A DNA stretch of 64,000 bases from Streptomyces sp. TRM68416 (GCF_014596915.1 NZ_JACVWU010000005.1:248001-312000); one strand, 5' to 3'; counted from the first letter of the stretch, positions 45,991 through 56,907 are shown. Numbers and translations: made by a program. Notes: generated by a model not told the origin, from the sequence alone.

Positions 45991-47442
45991 ATGTCGGAGC
46001 AGCAGCCCCTCTCCACCGAATCCACCGCCTTCCGCGCCGCCCTCGACGTCATCCGCGCCGTCGAGCCGCGGGTCGCCGACGCCATCGGCCAGGAAGTCCA
46101 CGACCAGCGCGAGATGCTCAAGCTGATCGCCTCCGAGAACTACGCCTCCCCGGCCACCCTGCTGGCGATGGGCAACTGGTTCAGCGACAAGTACGCCGAG
46201 GGCACCGTCGGCCGCCGCTTCTACGCCGGCTGCCGCAACGTCGACACCGTCGAGTCCCTGGCCGCCGAGCACGCCCGCGAGCTCTTCGGCGCCCGCCACG
46301 CCTACGTCCAGCCGCACTCCGGCATCGACGCCAACCTCGTCGCCTTCTGGGCGGTGCTGGCCGACCGGGTCGAGGCCCCCTTCCTGGAGAAGACCGGCGT
46401 CCGCCAGGTCAACGACCTCTCCGAGGCCGACTGGGCCGAGCTGCGCGGCGCCTTCGGCAACCAGCGCATGCTCGGCATGTCCCTGGACGCCGGCGGCCAC
46501 CTCACCCACGGCTTCCGCCCGAACATCTCCGGCAAGATGTTCGACCAGCGCTCCTACGGCACCGACCCGGCGACCGGCCTCCTCGACTACGAGGCCCTGC
46601 GCGCCACGGCCCGCGAGTTCAAGCCGATGATCATCGTCGCCGGGTACTCCGCCTACCCCCGCCTGGTGAACTTCCGGATCATGCGCGAGATCGCCGACGA
46701 GGTCGGCGCCACGCTCATGGTCGACATGGCCCACTTCGCGGGCCTGGTCGCCGGCAAGGTGTTGACCGGCGACTTCGACCCCGTGCCGCACGCGCAGATC
46801 GTCACCACCACCACCCACAAGTCGCTGCGTGGCCCGCGCGGCGGCATGGTCCTGTGCGACGACTCCCTCAAGGACCAAGTCGACCGCGGCTGCCCGATGG
46901 TCCTCGGCGGCCCGCTCCCGCACGTCATGGCCGCCAAGGCGGTCGCGCTGGCGGAGGCGCGGCAGGACTCCTTCCGCGACTACGCCCAGCGCATCGTCGA
47001 CAACTCCCGGGCCCTGGCGGACGGCCTGATGCGCCGGGGCGCGACCCTGGTGACCGGCGGCACGGACAACCACCTGAACCTCATCGACGTCGCCTCCTCC
47101 TACGGCCTCACCGGCCGCCAGGCCGAGGCCGCCCTCCTCGAATCCGGCATCGTCACCAACCGCAACGCGATCCCGGCCGACCCGAACGGAGCCTGGTACA
47201 CCTCCGGCATCCGCATCGGCACCCCCGCCCTGACCACCCGCGGTCTCGGCACCGCCGAGATGGACGAGGTCGCCGGGCTCATCGACCGCGTCCTGACCAC
47301 CACGGAGGCGGGCACCACCAAGTCCGGCGCCCCCTCCAAGGCCGCCCACGTCCTCGACGCCAAGATCGCGGACGAGATCTCCCGCCGCGCCACCGACCTG
47401 GTGGCCGGCTTCCCGCTCTACCCGGAGATCGACCTCGGCTGA
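45991..47442 (+). CDS. glyA: Serine hydroxymethyltransferase
   Basis: This 483-residue PLP enzyme converts serine and THF to glycine and 5,10-methylene-THF. It has [20 protein letters not shown], the PLP Lys in [20 protein letters not shown], and [16 protein letters not shown]. It is longer than E. coli GlyA by about 60 residues because of an insertion near 120-160 ([20 protein letters not shown]), a feature of the Streptomyces form. The ATG at 45991 has GGAGG upstream. It is controlled by the ZTP riboswitch in its leader. Confidence 0.98.
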   Translation: MSEQQPLSTESTAFRAALDVIRAVEPRVADAIGQEVHDQREMLKLIASENYASPATLLAMGNWFSDKYAEGTVGRRFYAGCRNVDTVESLAAEHARELFGARHAYVQPHSGIDANLVAFWAVLADRVEAPFLEKTGVRQVNDLSEADWAELRGAFGNQRMLGMSLDAGGHLTHGFRPNISGKMFDQRSYGTDPATGLLDYEALRATAREFKPMIIVAGYSAYPRLVNFRIMREIADEVGATLMVDMAHFAGLVAGKVLTGDFDPVPHAQIVTTTTHKSLRGPRGGMVLCDDSLKDQVDRGCPMVLGGPLPHVMAAKAVALAEARQDSFRDYAQRIVDNSRALADGLMRRGATLVTGGTDNHLNLIDVASSYGLTGRQAEAALLESGIVTNRNAIPADPNGAWYTSGIRIGTPALTTRGLGTAEMDEVAGLIDRVLTTTEAGTTKSGAPSKAAHVLDAKIADEISRRATDLVAGFPLYPEIDLG

Positions 47443-47478
47443 CCCACACCCTGTTGAGTTGTCAAAGAACGGTGACGC

Positions 47479-48234
47479 TCACAGATCGATGAGCTGCTGT
47501 CGCGGCTCCCGACGCGGCGGTCCGGCTCCCGGCCGGGCCGCCGCGCGGCGTATCGCCAGCGTGCCGCCCACTCCGGCCGCGAAGCCCACGGCCAGCCCCG
47601 GTATCGCCCACCAGACCTCGCCCCCCGCCGGGCCCGAGGCGTCCCCGGCGGAGGCGGCAGCGCCCGCACCGCCGAGCGCCCCCGCCCGGTCCAGCCGCTC
47701 GAAGACGGAGCGTGGCGCCCGGTGCCAGCGGATGTCGTCGTCCTCCACCTCCGGCGCCGGGTCCGACCGCACCCACGGTGTGCCGTCCTCGGCGACGAAC
47801 AGCTGGTCCTGCCGCTCGACGGCCACGTCCCCGCCCGGCGGCCGGTCGGTCATCGGCCATCCCCCGACCCCCGTCAGCCCCCACACCACGGTGAGCCGCA
47901 CCGGCGGATGCCGGCCCTCGACCCACTCGCGGGGCACCCGCTCCGTCGCCGTGTACGTCGGCTCCAGCAGTTGCCAGAGCCGGGCGAAGTGCGGCTCGCC
48001 CGAGTGCACCGCGGTCGGCCGCCCCGTACCCCCGCCCGTGACCACCATGGCCAGATCGGGACCCTTCGCCGTCGGCCCGGGAGAGCCCGACAGCTCTCCC
48101 GTCACGGCCGCGACCGCCGGCGATCCGCTCCACAGCGCCGCCGCCCACGCCACCCCCGCCGCCGCCCCGATCAGCGCGCCCCGCGTGCTCGCCCGCCGCC
48201 CGCGCCCGGCCATGCGAACCCTCCCCGATGCCAT
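47479..48234 (-). CDS. Exported single-pass protein, end of sigma operon
   Basis: This 251-residue protein has a basic N-terminus and signal segment (TRGALIGAAAGVAWAAALWS) and an outer domain (RLWQLLEPTYTATERVPREW, then VRLTVVWGLTGVGGWP). A C-terminal transmembrane helix (VWWAIPGLAVGFAAGVGGTL) is followed by a basic cytoplasmic tail. The architecture matches the preceding gene, so they are probably paralogues. The ATG at 48234 has GGAGGGGGTC upstream; ATG 48213 is an alternative with GGGGAGGG. It is the last gene of the operon with the ECF sigma factor. Function is unknown. Confidence 0.75.
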   Translation of the reverse strand: MASGRVRMAGRGRRASTRGALIGAAAGVAWAAALWSGSPAVAAVTGELSGSPGPTAKGPDLAMVVTGGGTGRPTAVHSGEPHFARLWQLLEPTYTATERVPREWVEGRHPPVRLTVVWGLTGVGGWPMTDRPPGGDVAVERQDQLFVAEDGTPWVRSDPAPEVEDDDIRWHRAPRSVFERLDRAGALGGAGAAASAGDASGPAGGEVWWAIPGLAVGFAAGVGGTLAIRRAAARPGAGPPRREPRQQLIDL

Positions 48235-48273
48235 GTGACCCCCTCCCGGCCGATCCCGTCCCCGCTCCCGCAC

Positions 48274-49011
48274 TCACACGTCCCGCAGCTCCTGCCGGGG
48301 ACCCGGCTCACCCCGCGCACCGCTCCACGGCAGCCGCACCGCGAACGGTCGCAGCACCAGGGCGAGCGTCGCGCCCGCCGCGGCACCCGGCAGCGCCCAC
48401 CACCAGTCCGTGCCGTCGCCCGCCCCCGCTGCCGAGGTCCCGGAGACGGCCGTCACCGTCTCTTCCGCAACCGGCTCGGGCGAGCCCGCCGTCACCGCGG
48501 TCCCGGCGCCGGACGTGTACACCTCGCGGAGCGAGAAGGGAGCCCCGCCGTCCTCGGGGGCGATCTCACCCATCACGCCCAGGTCGCTCAGCAGCGCGCG
48601 GAGCCGGCCGGGGTCCGGGGCCAGATGCCAGCTGTTGCCCGTCGACTCGGTGATGTTCACCGTCCGCTGCACCCAGACGTCCGTGCCCTCGGCGACGGGG
48701 TAGATCCAGTCGACCCGCCAGGGGTCGGTGTCATGTATGAGCCAGGTGACATGGATCTGCCGGACGGCCGTCGCGTCCTTGGGCGGCTTGCCGAGCGTGC
48801 CCGCCTGGAGCAGAGACTCCAGCTCGTTGTACCGCTGGTCCGAGTAGTAGAGCCCGGCCGCCTCCCCACTGGTCGGCGAGGTGATGAACGCACTGGTCGG
48901 CCCTCCGGCCGAGGCGGGCGCAGCACCCCACCCGAGCAGTGCGAGCGTCAGCGCCAACGCCCCTGCCCATGCCGTCAGCCGACCGCCCTTGCCCCTCACT
49001 TGCCTGCGCAT
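48274..49011 (-). CDS. Exported single-pass protein, paralogue of the next gene
   Basis: This 245-residue protein has a signal peptide (RLTAWAGALALTLALLGWGA, cleavage after APASA) and an outer domain with GGPTSAFITSPTSGEAAGLY and IHVTWLIHDTDPWRVDWIYP. A C-terminal helix (WWWALPGAAAGATLALVLRP) and a basic tail follow. The ATG at 49011 has GGGGGTTC upstream. It lies about 100 bp downstream of the anti-sigma gene on the same strand and 39 bp upstream of its paralogue. No family name is known to me. Confidence 0.8.
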   Translation of the reverse strand: MRRQVRGKGGRLTAWAGALALTLALLGWGAAPASAGGPTSAFITSPTSGEAAGLYYSDQRYNELESLLQAGTLGKPPKDATAVRQIHVTWLIHDTDPWRVDWIYPVAEGTDVWVQRTVNITESTGNSWHLAPDPGRLRALLSDLGVMGEIAPEDGGAPFSLREVYTSGAGTAVTAGSPEPVAEETVTAVSGTSAAGAGDGTDWWWALPGAAAGATLALVLRPFAVRLPWSGARGEPGPRQELRDV

Positions 49012-49110
49012 CCGAACCCCCTGCCAGCCGATCGCCGTGCGGCCCGCCCGCGAGCCGCGTGTCACTTCTGGTACACCGCCCGGCCCGCCGGGGTTCCCAC
49101 CCCGGACCGA

Positions 49111-49954
49111 CTATTCGGAGGACTTCTCCAGCGACCGGGCGATCTCCACCGCCCGCGCCTTGGACGCCACCCCCTCCAGCCGCAGCGTCACCGCCGCGTC
49201 CGCCGCGGCGCCGCGGTCGTGCGTCCACAGCAGCGTCGGACCTGCCGTCCGCTCCTCGCGGGTGTAGTGGGCCCCGTCGGCGTCCACCAGCCAGAAACTC
49301 AGCAGATGGGGACGGGCGAACCACAGGGCGGTGTCCGGCCCGCCGACGTCCGCCCTGCCGTCGGCGCTCAGATCGATCCAGACCGGGTGCTCGGTCACCG
49401 TCTTGGCGAAGCCGACGTCCAGGCTCGCCCGGAACTCGTCCAGCCGGACCGTCCGCCCGCCCTCGTCCCAGCACAGGCTCACCCGGTAGCGCCCCTGCGG
49501 CTCGCCGGTCACCGTCACCGCGTCCGGAGCGCCCAGCGCGTCCGGGACGGCCGGCGCGAACCCGGCCCGGCGCTCGGCCTGCGCCAGCGACAGCGAGCCG
49601 TGGCAGCCGGGTACCTCGGCGCTCGCGGTGGGCCGGGCCGACGGGTCGTAGCGCACCTCGACGCCGCCGAAGCCGAACCAGTCGAAGACCGCCGCCCGCA
49701 CCGGGGGCGTGAGCACGAGCACCGTGAGCAGACCGCACAGCGCCGCGGTCAGGGAGCGCCAGCGCGCCCGCGTCCAGCGCCGCGCCGACCGCAGCCGGGC
49801 CGCGGCCCCCGACGGCTCGGCCACCGGCACCGGCACCTGCTCCGCGAGTATCTGCCCCAGCACCCGCTCGACCATCGTCTCGGCGCCGTCCGCACCGGGC
49901 CGGTCCAGGGAACGCCCCAGCGCCCGCAGCTCCTCCGGCAGCCCGGAGCCCTCC

Positions 49955-49971
<17 letters not shown>
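49111..49971 (-). CDS. Probable membrane anti-sigma factor
   Basis: This 286-residue protein has a cytoplasmic N-terminus of about 75 residues and one transmembrane helix (SLTAALCGLLTVLVLTPPVR). A large outer domain has SLSLAQAERRAGFAPAVPDA and ends KARAVEIARSLEKSSE. It overlaps the sigma gene by 17 bp, which is typical of sigma/anti-sigma pairs. No zinc-binding HxxxCxxC is seen in the cytoplasmic part, so the type is uncertain. The ATG at 49971 follows a G-rich ribosome site; GTG 49980 is possible. Confidence 0.8.
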
Positions 49972-51680
<1,709 letters not shown>

Positions 51681-51818
51681 GGCGCACCACCGCACACGCA
51701 CCCCGAGGGACAGAGCGCTGCACATCACTACGGTTGCGCCTGCCCACAGCACAGCCGTGGCCGTACAGTCGATAGCCGAACGGCCGGCACCGAAGCCAAC
51801 AGGACGACAGGAGACGAC

Positions 51819-52397
51819 GTGGGGACCGTAACGATCGGCGTGTCGATCGCGGTCCCGGAGCCTCACGGCAGCCTGCTCCAGGAGCGGCGCGCGGGCTTCG
51901 GCGACGCCGCGGCTCACGGCATCCCCACGCACGTCACCCTGCTGCCGCCGACCGAGGTCGATGCCGCGCTGCTGCCCGCGATCGAGGCGCACCTGGTCGA
52001 GGTCGCGGCGGCCGGGCGGCCCTTTCCGATGCGGCTGTCCGGGACCGGGACCTTCCGGCCGCTGTCGCCGGTGGTGTTCGTCCAGGTCGTCGAGGGGGCG
52101 CAGGCCTGCGGCTGGCTGCAGAAGCAGGTCCGCGACGCGTCCGGGCCCGTCGCGCGCGAGCTGCAGTTCCCGTACCACCCGCACGTGACCGTGGCGCACG
52201 GCATCGACGAGGCGGCGATGGACCGCGCCTTCGAGGAACTCGCCGACTACGAGGCCGAGTGGCCGTGCACCGGGTTCGCGCTCTACGAGCAGGGCGCGGA
52301 CGGGGTGTGGCGCAAGCTCCGGGAGTTCGTCTTCGGCGGGGCCGTGGTGCCGCCGCAGGCGAGCCACGCGGAGCGCGGTTCGATTCCCGCGGGCTGA
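51819..52397 (+). CDS. 2'-5' RNA ligase / phosphoesterase family protein
   Basis: This 192-residue protein has the two HxTx motifs of the 2H phosphoesterase superfamily: HVTLLPPTEVDAALLP (residues 38-41) and HPHVTVAHGIDEA (residues 121-124). These enzymes hydrolyse or ligate 2'-5' or cyclic phosphodiester bonds in RNA, and related ones use small cyclic nucleotides. The GTG at 51819 has AGGAGAC upstream. It lies 138 bp after trpS on the same strand; co-expression is uncertain. Confidence 0.88.
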   Translation: MGTVTIGVSIAVPEPHGSLLQERRAGFGDAAAHGIPTHVTLLPPTEVDAALLPAIEAHLVEVAAAGRPFPMRLSGTGTFRPLSPVVFVQVVEGAQACGWLQKQVRDASGPVARELQFPYHPHVTVAHGIDEAAMDRAFEELADYEAEWPCTGFALYEQGADGVWRKLREFVFGGAVVPPQASHAERGSIPAG

Positions 52398-52425
52398 CCC
52401 GCCCCTCGGGCCGCCCGCGGTCGGC

Positions 52426-53181
52426 TCAGACCGGCAGGCGCCGGAACAGCCCCCGCGGCACATGCCGCAGCGCCGACATCACCAGCCGGAGCGCGCCGGG
52501 CACCCACACCGTCTCCGAGCGGCGCCTCAGCCCCAGTTCGATCGCCGTCGCGACCGCCTCCGGCGTCGTCGCCAGGGGCGCCTCCTCCAGGCCCGCCGTC
52601 ATCCTCGACCGCACGAAGCCGGGGCGTACGACCATGACGTGGACGCCCGTGCCGTACAGGGCGTCGCCCAGGCCCTGGGCGAAGGCGTCCAGGCCCGCCT
52701 TGCTGGAGCCGTAGATGAAGTTGGCGCGGCGGGCGCGCTCGCCGGCGACGGAGGAGAGCACGACCAGGGAGCCGTGGCCCTGGTCCTGCAGCGCGCGGGC
52801 GGTCACCAGACCGGCCGAGATCGCGCCGGTGTAGTTGGTCTGGGCGACGCGCACCGCGGCCACCGGGTCGCGCTCGTCGTGGGCCTGGTCGCCGAGGATG
52901 CCGAAGGCGAGCAGGACCAGGTCGATGTCGCCCTCGGCGAAGACCTTCCCGAGGACCGTCTCGTGGGACTCGGGGTCGAGGGCGTCGAACGCGACGGTGT
53001 GCACCTCGGCGCCCAGCGCGCGCAGGTCGGCCGCGGACCGGTCCAGGGCGGGGGAGGGGCGGCCCGCCAGCCACACCGTGCGGGTACGGCGGGCGATCAG
53101 ACGGCGGGCGGTGGCCAGCGCGATCTCGGACGTGCCGCCGAGGACGAGCAGGGACTGGGGCATTCCGAAGGCGTCCTTCAC
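52426..53181 (-). CDS. dprE2: Decaprenylphosphoryl-2-keto-ribose reductase
   Basis: This 251-residue short-chain dehydrogenase completes the epimerisation of decaprenylphosphoryl ribose to arabinose. It has LVLGGTSEIALATARRL (NAD-binding), VVLSSVAGERARRANFIYGS with the Tyr of the YxxxK set (YGSSKAGLDAF), and MVVRPGFVRSRMTAG. The GTG at 53181 has AGGAGCTGTC upstream, inside a short repeat shared with the dprE1 end. dprE1 lies 102 bp upstream on the same strand. Confidence 0.92.
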   Translation of the reverse strand: MKDAFGMPQSLLVLGGTSEIALATARRLIARRTRTVWLAGRPSPALDRSAADLRALGAEVHTVAFDALDPESHETVLGKVFAEGDIDLVLLAFGILGDQAHDERDPVAAVRVAQTNYTGAISAGLVTARALQDQGHGSLVVLSSVAGERARRANFIYGSSKAGLDAFAQGLGDALYGTGVHVMVVRPGFVRSRMTAGLEEAPLATTPEAVATAIELGLRRRSETVWVPGALRLVMSALRHVPRGLFRRLPV

Positions 53182-53200
53182 GACAGCTCCTAAGACGGGA

Positions 53201-53287
53201 CCAGGGCCTGTCCGGCGGGATCAGGTCCGAGGAAAGCAGCGGTTGCTTGGCGATGCCGACAGGCGGGGATTTGACGACAGGTCCTAG
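53201..53287. mobile_element. MITE-like element between dprE1 and dprE2
   Basis: CCAGGGCCTGTC (53201-53212) and GACAGGTCCTAG (53276-53287) are terminal inverted repeats matching 10 of 12. CGACAGCTCCTAAG at 53181 and CGACAGGTCCTAG at 53275 form a related flanking repeat. GGCCTGTCCGGCGGGATCAGG is a text I associate with short transposon remnants of Streptomyces. The right end supplies the dprE1 stop codon. No transposase is present. Confidence 0.45.
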
Positions 53288-54639
53288 AGGCCGAGGCGGC
53301 GGGCCAGGTCGGAGGTGAACACCCCGCGCGGGTCCGTCTCGGCGCGCAGGGCGCGGAAGTCGGCCAGACGCGGATACATCGAGGCGAGCAGTTCGGGGCG
53401 CAGCCGGGAGTCCTTGGCGAGGTAGACCCGGCCGCCGGCCGCGGCCACCGTCTCGTCGAGCCGGTCGAGGAGGGGGCCGAGGCCGGGCAGGTGCGCCGGG
53501 ATGTCCAGGGCCAGCGTCCAGCCGGGGGCGGGGAAGGACAGCCAGCCCGGGTCGGCCTCCCCGAAGCGTTTGAGGACGGCGAGGAAGGACGGGCAGCGGT
53601 GCTCGGAGATGCGCCGGACGATGTCGCGCAGGGCGTCCTCGTGGCCGTAGCCGACGACGAACTGGTACTGCACGAAGCCGCCGCGGCCGTAGACCCGGTT
53701 CCAGTGGGGGACGCCGTCCAGGGGGTGGAAGAAGGCGGAGAGCTTCTGGAGTTCGCCGGTACGCGCGCGGGGGGCCCTGCGGTACCAGAACTCGTTGAAC
53801 AGGCCCACCGTCCGCCGGCTGAGCAGACCCTCGGGGAACAGGGCGGGCGCGGCCGGCAGCTGGGCGGGACGGAAGGCGAGCGGGTCCCTCCGCGCGCGGG
53901 TGCCCTCGCGCAGCGCCTCCAGGGGGGCGTGGTCGCCGCGGGTGAGGACCGCGCGGCCGGTTGCCGCGCCGCGCGCCAGCAGGTCGATCCAGGCCACCGA
54001 GTAGCGGTAGCGGTGGTCGGTGGCGGTCAGCCGGGCCATGAGGTCGTCGAGGTCGGTCGCGCGCTCGGTGTCGACCGTCATCAGGGAGGTCTCCACGGGC
54101 AGCAGCCGGATCGTGGCCGCCAGGATCACCCCCGTCAGGCCCATGCCGCCTGCGGTCGCGTCGAACAGCGGGGTGCCGCGCGGGACGGTGTGGATCCCGC
54201 CGTCCGCCGTGAGCAGTTCCAGGGACACCACGTGCCGTGAGAAGGAGCCCGAGACGTGGTGGTTCTTGCCGTGGATGTCCGCGCCGATCGCCCCGCCGAC
54301 CGTCACCTGACGGGTTCCCGGCGTCACCGGCACGAACCAGCCGAGCGGCAGCAGCACCTGCATCAGGCGGTGCAGGGAGACGCCCGCGTCGCACCGCACG
54401 GTGCCCTCGTCGGCGTCGATGGCGTGGATCCGGTCGAGACCCGTCATGTCGAACACGGCCCCGCCGGCGTTCTGCGCGGCGTCCCCGTACGCCCGCCCCA
54501 GGCCTCTCGGGATGCCGCCGCGGGCCCCGCACTCCCGGACCGCGGCCGCGGCCTCCTCGTAGCTGCGTGGACGGATCAGACGGGCTGTGGTGGGGGCCGT
54601 GCGGCCCCATCCCGAGACGGAAACGGTGTCGGCAGACAT
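53284..54639 (-). CDS. dprE1: Decaprenylphosphoryl-ribose oxidase
   Basis: This 451-residue FAD enzyme oxidises decaprenylphosphoryl ribose at C2, with DprE2 reducing the product to the arabinose epimer. It has GLGRAYGDAAQNAGG, TRQVTVGGAIGADIHGKNHH (FAD) and YLAKDSRLRP (catalytic Lys). The segment PGWTLALDIPAH aligns to the M. tuberculosis PGWNICVDFPI, so the benzothiazinone-target Cys387 is Ala377 here (codon GCC at 53509-53511). The ATG at 54639 gives the family's short N-terminus; ATG 54660 would make a possible leaderless transcript. It forms an operon with dprE2, and the PAP2-UbiA genes are divergent. Confidence 0.93.
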   Translation of the reverse strand: MSADTVSVSGWGRTAPTTARLIRPRSYEEAAAAVRECGARGGIPRGLGRAYGDAAQNAGGAVFDMTGLDRIHAIDADEGTVRCDAGVSLHRLMQVLLPLGWFVPVTPGTRQVTVGGAIGADIHGKNHHVSGSFSRHVVSLELLTADGGIHTVPRGTPLFDATAGGMGLTGVILAATIRLLPVETSLMTVDTERATDLDDLMARLTATDHRYRYSVAWIDLLARGAATGRAVLTRGDHAPLEALREGTRARRDPLAFRPAQLPAAPALFPEGLLSRRTVGLFNEFWYRRAPRARTGELQKLSAFFHPLDGVPHWNRVYGRGGFVQYQFVVGYGHEDALRDIVRRISEHRCPSFLAVLKRFGEADPGWLSFPAPGWTLALDIPAHLPGLGPLLDRLDETVAAAGGRVYLAKDSRLRPELLASMYPRLADFRALRAETDPRGVFTSDLARRLGL

Positions 54640-54661
54640 GTCGGCGACCGTATCGCCCATG

Positions 54662-54708
54662 AATGGGTGACTAGTTGTGAAACATCCATCTCTCCCCGAA
54701 ATGGGTGA
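54662..54708. repeat. 9-bp direct repeat in the dprE1/PAP2 divergent region
   Basis: AATGGGTGA occurs at 54662-54670 and 54700-54708, followed by a partial ATGGGA at 54712. It could be a regulator site serving both divergent operons, but I know no matching motif. Confidence 0.5.
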
Positions 54709-54771
54709 TTAATGGGATGTCGCTCAATATTGCCGGAGTTCTGGCGGTGTTGACGTGAACAGTGAGTCCCC

Positions 54772-55458
54772 ATGGACCACCTGGACCACACGGACCGCCA
54801 CCACGACGACCTCGACGACATGGACCACCGCCTCCTCTCCGCGCTCCGCGCCCACGGCGCGGACCCGCGCGTCGCCGCTGCCGCGCGCGCCCTGTCCTGG
54901 GCCGGGGAGCACGGTGCCCTGTGGCTCGCGGCGGGCCTGGCGGGGGCCGCCGTGGACGGCGCGCGGCGCGGCGCCTGGTTGCGCGCGACGGCGCTCACCG
55001 CAGGCGCGCACGTCGTCAGCATGGGAGTGAAAAGGGTGGTGCGCCGCCCGCGCCCCGCGCACGTCGAACCCCTGGTGCGCACGGCGGGCGCGCACTCCTT
55101 CCCGAGTTCGCACGCCACCTCCGCCGTGGCCGCCGCCGTCGCCTTCGGCACACTGGGGGCGCGTGCGGCACGGAGAGCGCCCGGCGTACTTGATACGCGC
55201 GCGGCGCACACGGCGCGCATCACCACAACAGCAGCCGCCACCGCCACCACGACAGCAGCCGCCACCGCCACAGCAACAACAGCCGCCACCGCCACCGCAA
55301 TCGCCGCCCGCGTCGCCCCGCCCCTCGCCGCCGCCATGTGCCTCTCGCGCCTGGTCGTCGGCGTCCACTACCCCTCGGACGTGGCAGCGGGCGCGGCCCT
55401 CGGGGCGCTCACGGCGCGCATCGGAGCGCGCTGGATGACAGGGGGAGCGCATGACTGA
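54772..55458 (+). CDS. PAP2 phosphatase of the decaprenyl-phosphoarabinose module
   Basis: This 228-residue membrane protein has all three PAP2 motifs: KRVVRRPRP, SFPSSHATS and SRLVVGVHYPSDV. Its position before UbiA parallels the Rv3807c-Rv3806c order of M. tuberculosis, where it removes the 5-phosphate from decaprenylphosphoryl-5-phosphoribose. A Thr/Ala-rich insertion (TTTAAATATATTAATATA, residues about 146-177) comes from CAC/GCC-type simple sequence at 55207-55305. The start lacks a good ribosome site; the ATG at 54772 is the best choice. It overlaps UbiA by 8 bp. Confidence 0.85.
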   Translation: MDHLDHTDRHHDDLDDMDHRLLSALRAHGADPRVAAAARALSWAGEHGALWLAAGLAGAAVDGARRGAWLRATALTAGAHVVSMGVKRVVRRPRPAHVEPLVRTAGAHSFPSSHATSAVAAAVAFGTLGARAARRAPGVLDTRAAHTARITTTAAATATTTAAATATATTAATATAIAARVAPPLAAAMCLSRLVVGVHYPSDVAAGAALGALTARIGARWMTGGAHD

Positions 55459-56437
55459 GACAGCGCCTCTCACGAGCGCCGCGCGCACCAGGGACACCGC
55501 GCCCCCGGAGCAGCGCACGCCCCCACGCAGCACCGGCACCCCGCCCCACCGCAGCACCGGCCTCCTGGGCGGCCTCCTCAGAACTGCCCGCCCCAAGCAG
55601 TGGGTCAAGAACGTCCTCGTCGTCGCCGCGCCCGCCGCCGCCGGAGAGCTCTTCTCGGTCCGCGCGCTCACCCAACTCGCCCTGGTCTTCGCGCTCTTCA
55701 CCGCCTGCGCCGCCGCCGTCTACCTGATCAACGACGCGCGGGACGCCGAGGCCGACCGCGCGCACCCCACCAAGCGGCACCGACCGGTCGCCGCCGGCCA
55801 GGTCCCCGTGCCGGTCGCGCACGCCGTCGGCGGCGCCCTCGCCGTGCTCGCGCCGGCCGCCGCGGCCTGGCTGAGCTCGCCCCAGGTCGCGGCCGTGCTC
55901 GTCGCCTACCTCGCCATGCAACTGGCCTACTGCGTCAGCCTCAAGCACGTCCTGGTCGTCGACCTCGTCGTCGTCACGACCGGCTTCCTGATGCGGGCCA
56001 TGGTCGGCGGACTCGCCCTCGGCATCCCGCTGTCGCGCTGGTTCCTGATCACGACCGGCTTCGGCGCGCTGTTCATGGTGTCGGCCAAGCGCTACTCGGA
56101 GGCCGTCCAGATGGCCGGCGGGGCGGGCGCCACGCGCGCGTTGCTCACCGAGTACACCACCGGCTACCTGCGCTTCGTCTGGCAGTTGGCGGCCGGTGTC
56201 GCCGTCCTCGGCTACTGCCTGTGGGCCCTGGAGGAGGGCGGTGTCCCGCACACCAGCGTGCTGCCCTGGCGGCAGCTGTCCGTGGTCGCCTTCATCCTCG
56301 CCATCCTCCGGTACGCCGTCTTCGCCGACCGCGGCACGGCCGGCGAACCCGAGGAGGTCGTCCTGCGCGACCGCGCCCTCGCCCTGATCGGCGTGGTCTG
56401 GCTCGCCATGTACGGCCTGGCGGTGGCCAATTGGTGA
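55451..56437 (+). CDS. UbiA decaprenyl-phosphate phosphoribosyltransferase
   Basis: This 328-residue polytopic prenyltransferase attaches 5-phosphoribose from PRPP to polyprenyl phosphate, the first step of decaprenylphosphoryl arabinose synthesis. It has the metal-binding LINDARDAEADRAHPTKRHR (NDxxDxxxD) and a second site with KRYSEAVQ. A Pro-rich N-terminal extension of about 45 residues precedes the first helix. It overlaps the PAP2 gene at its start and GtrA at its end, so the operon is coupled. Confidence 0.92.
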   Translation: MTETAPLTSAARTRDTAPPEQRTPPRSTGTPPHRSTGLLGGLLRTARPKQWVKNVLVVAAPAAAGELFSVRALTQLALVFALFTACAAAVYLINDARDAEADRAHPTKRHRPVAAGQVPVPVAHAVGGALAVLAPAAAAWLSSPQVAAVLVAYLAMQLAYCVSLKHVLVVDLVVVTTGFLMRAMVGGLALGIPLSRWFLITTGFGALFMVSAKRYSEAVQMAGGAGATRALLTEYTTGYLRFVWQLAAGVAVLGYCLWALEEGGVPHTSVLPWRQLSVVAFILAILRYAVFADRGTAGEPEEVVLRDRALALIGVVWLAMYGLAVANW

Positions 56438-56907
56438 GCACGCGCGCGTGGACGACCCACCGCACGACACCCACGCGCGCGTGGGCCGCCGACCGCCGTG
56501 AACTGCTCGGCTTCGCGGGCGTCGGCCTCCTCGCCTACGCCGTCGACCTCGCCCTGTTCACCTGCCTGCGCGGCCCGGCCGGCCTCGACCCGCTCACCGC
56601 CAAGGCGCTCTCCTTCGTCGCCGGCTGCTCGGTGGCGTACGCGGGCAACGCGCTGGGCACCTACCGGCACACGCGCGTGAGAGGTCTCAGGGCGTACGCC
56701 GTCTTCTTCGCGGTGAACGTCGCCGGCGCCCTCGTACAACTGCTGTGTCTCGCCGTCAGCCACTACGGCCTCGGCTTCACCTCCCAGCGCGCGGACACCG
56801 TCTCGGGCGCCGGAGTGGGTATGGCACTGGCGACTGTCCTGCGGTTCTGGGGAACCCGGACATGGGTGTTCGGCGGCGAGGGGAGAGTCGGATCATGGAC
56901 TGGCTGA
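56434..56907 (+). CDS. GtrA family membrane protein
   Basis: This 157-residue protein starts at GTG 56434, overlapping the UbiA stop (GTGA). It has four transmembrane helices (FAGVGLLAYAVDLALFTCLR, LSFVAGCSVAYAGNALGTYR, VFFAVNVAGALVQLLCLAVS and a segment containing GVGMALATVLRFWGT). The final FWGTRTWVFG is the GtrA signature. GtrA proteins flip or chaperone lipid-linked sugars, and here the cargo is probably decaprenylphosphoryl arabinose. The M. tuberculosis arabinan locus likewise carries a GtrA-type gene (Rv3789). Confidence 0.88.
   Translation: MSTRAWTTHRTTPTRAWAADRRELLGFAGVGLLAYAVDLALFTCLRGPAGLDPLTAKALSFVAGCSVAYAGNALGTYRHTRVRGLRAYAVFFAVNVAGALVQLLCLAVSHYGLGFTSQRADTVSGAGVGMALATVLRFWGTRTWVFGGEGRVGSWTG

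Noticed and set aside
42703..47349. A minus-strand open frame of about 1,548 codons across MocR, ATP-grasp and glyA
   Set aside because: It is antisense to three well-supported genes and the ZTP riboswitch, and its low-complexity text shows no domain.
53201..53287. Complete insertion sequence between dprE1 and dprE2
   Set aside because: The segment is under 100 bp and has no transposase; only inverted ends support mobility.
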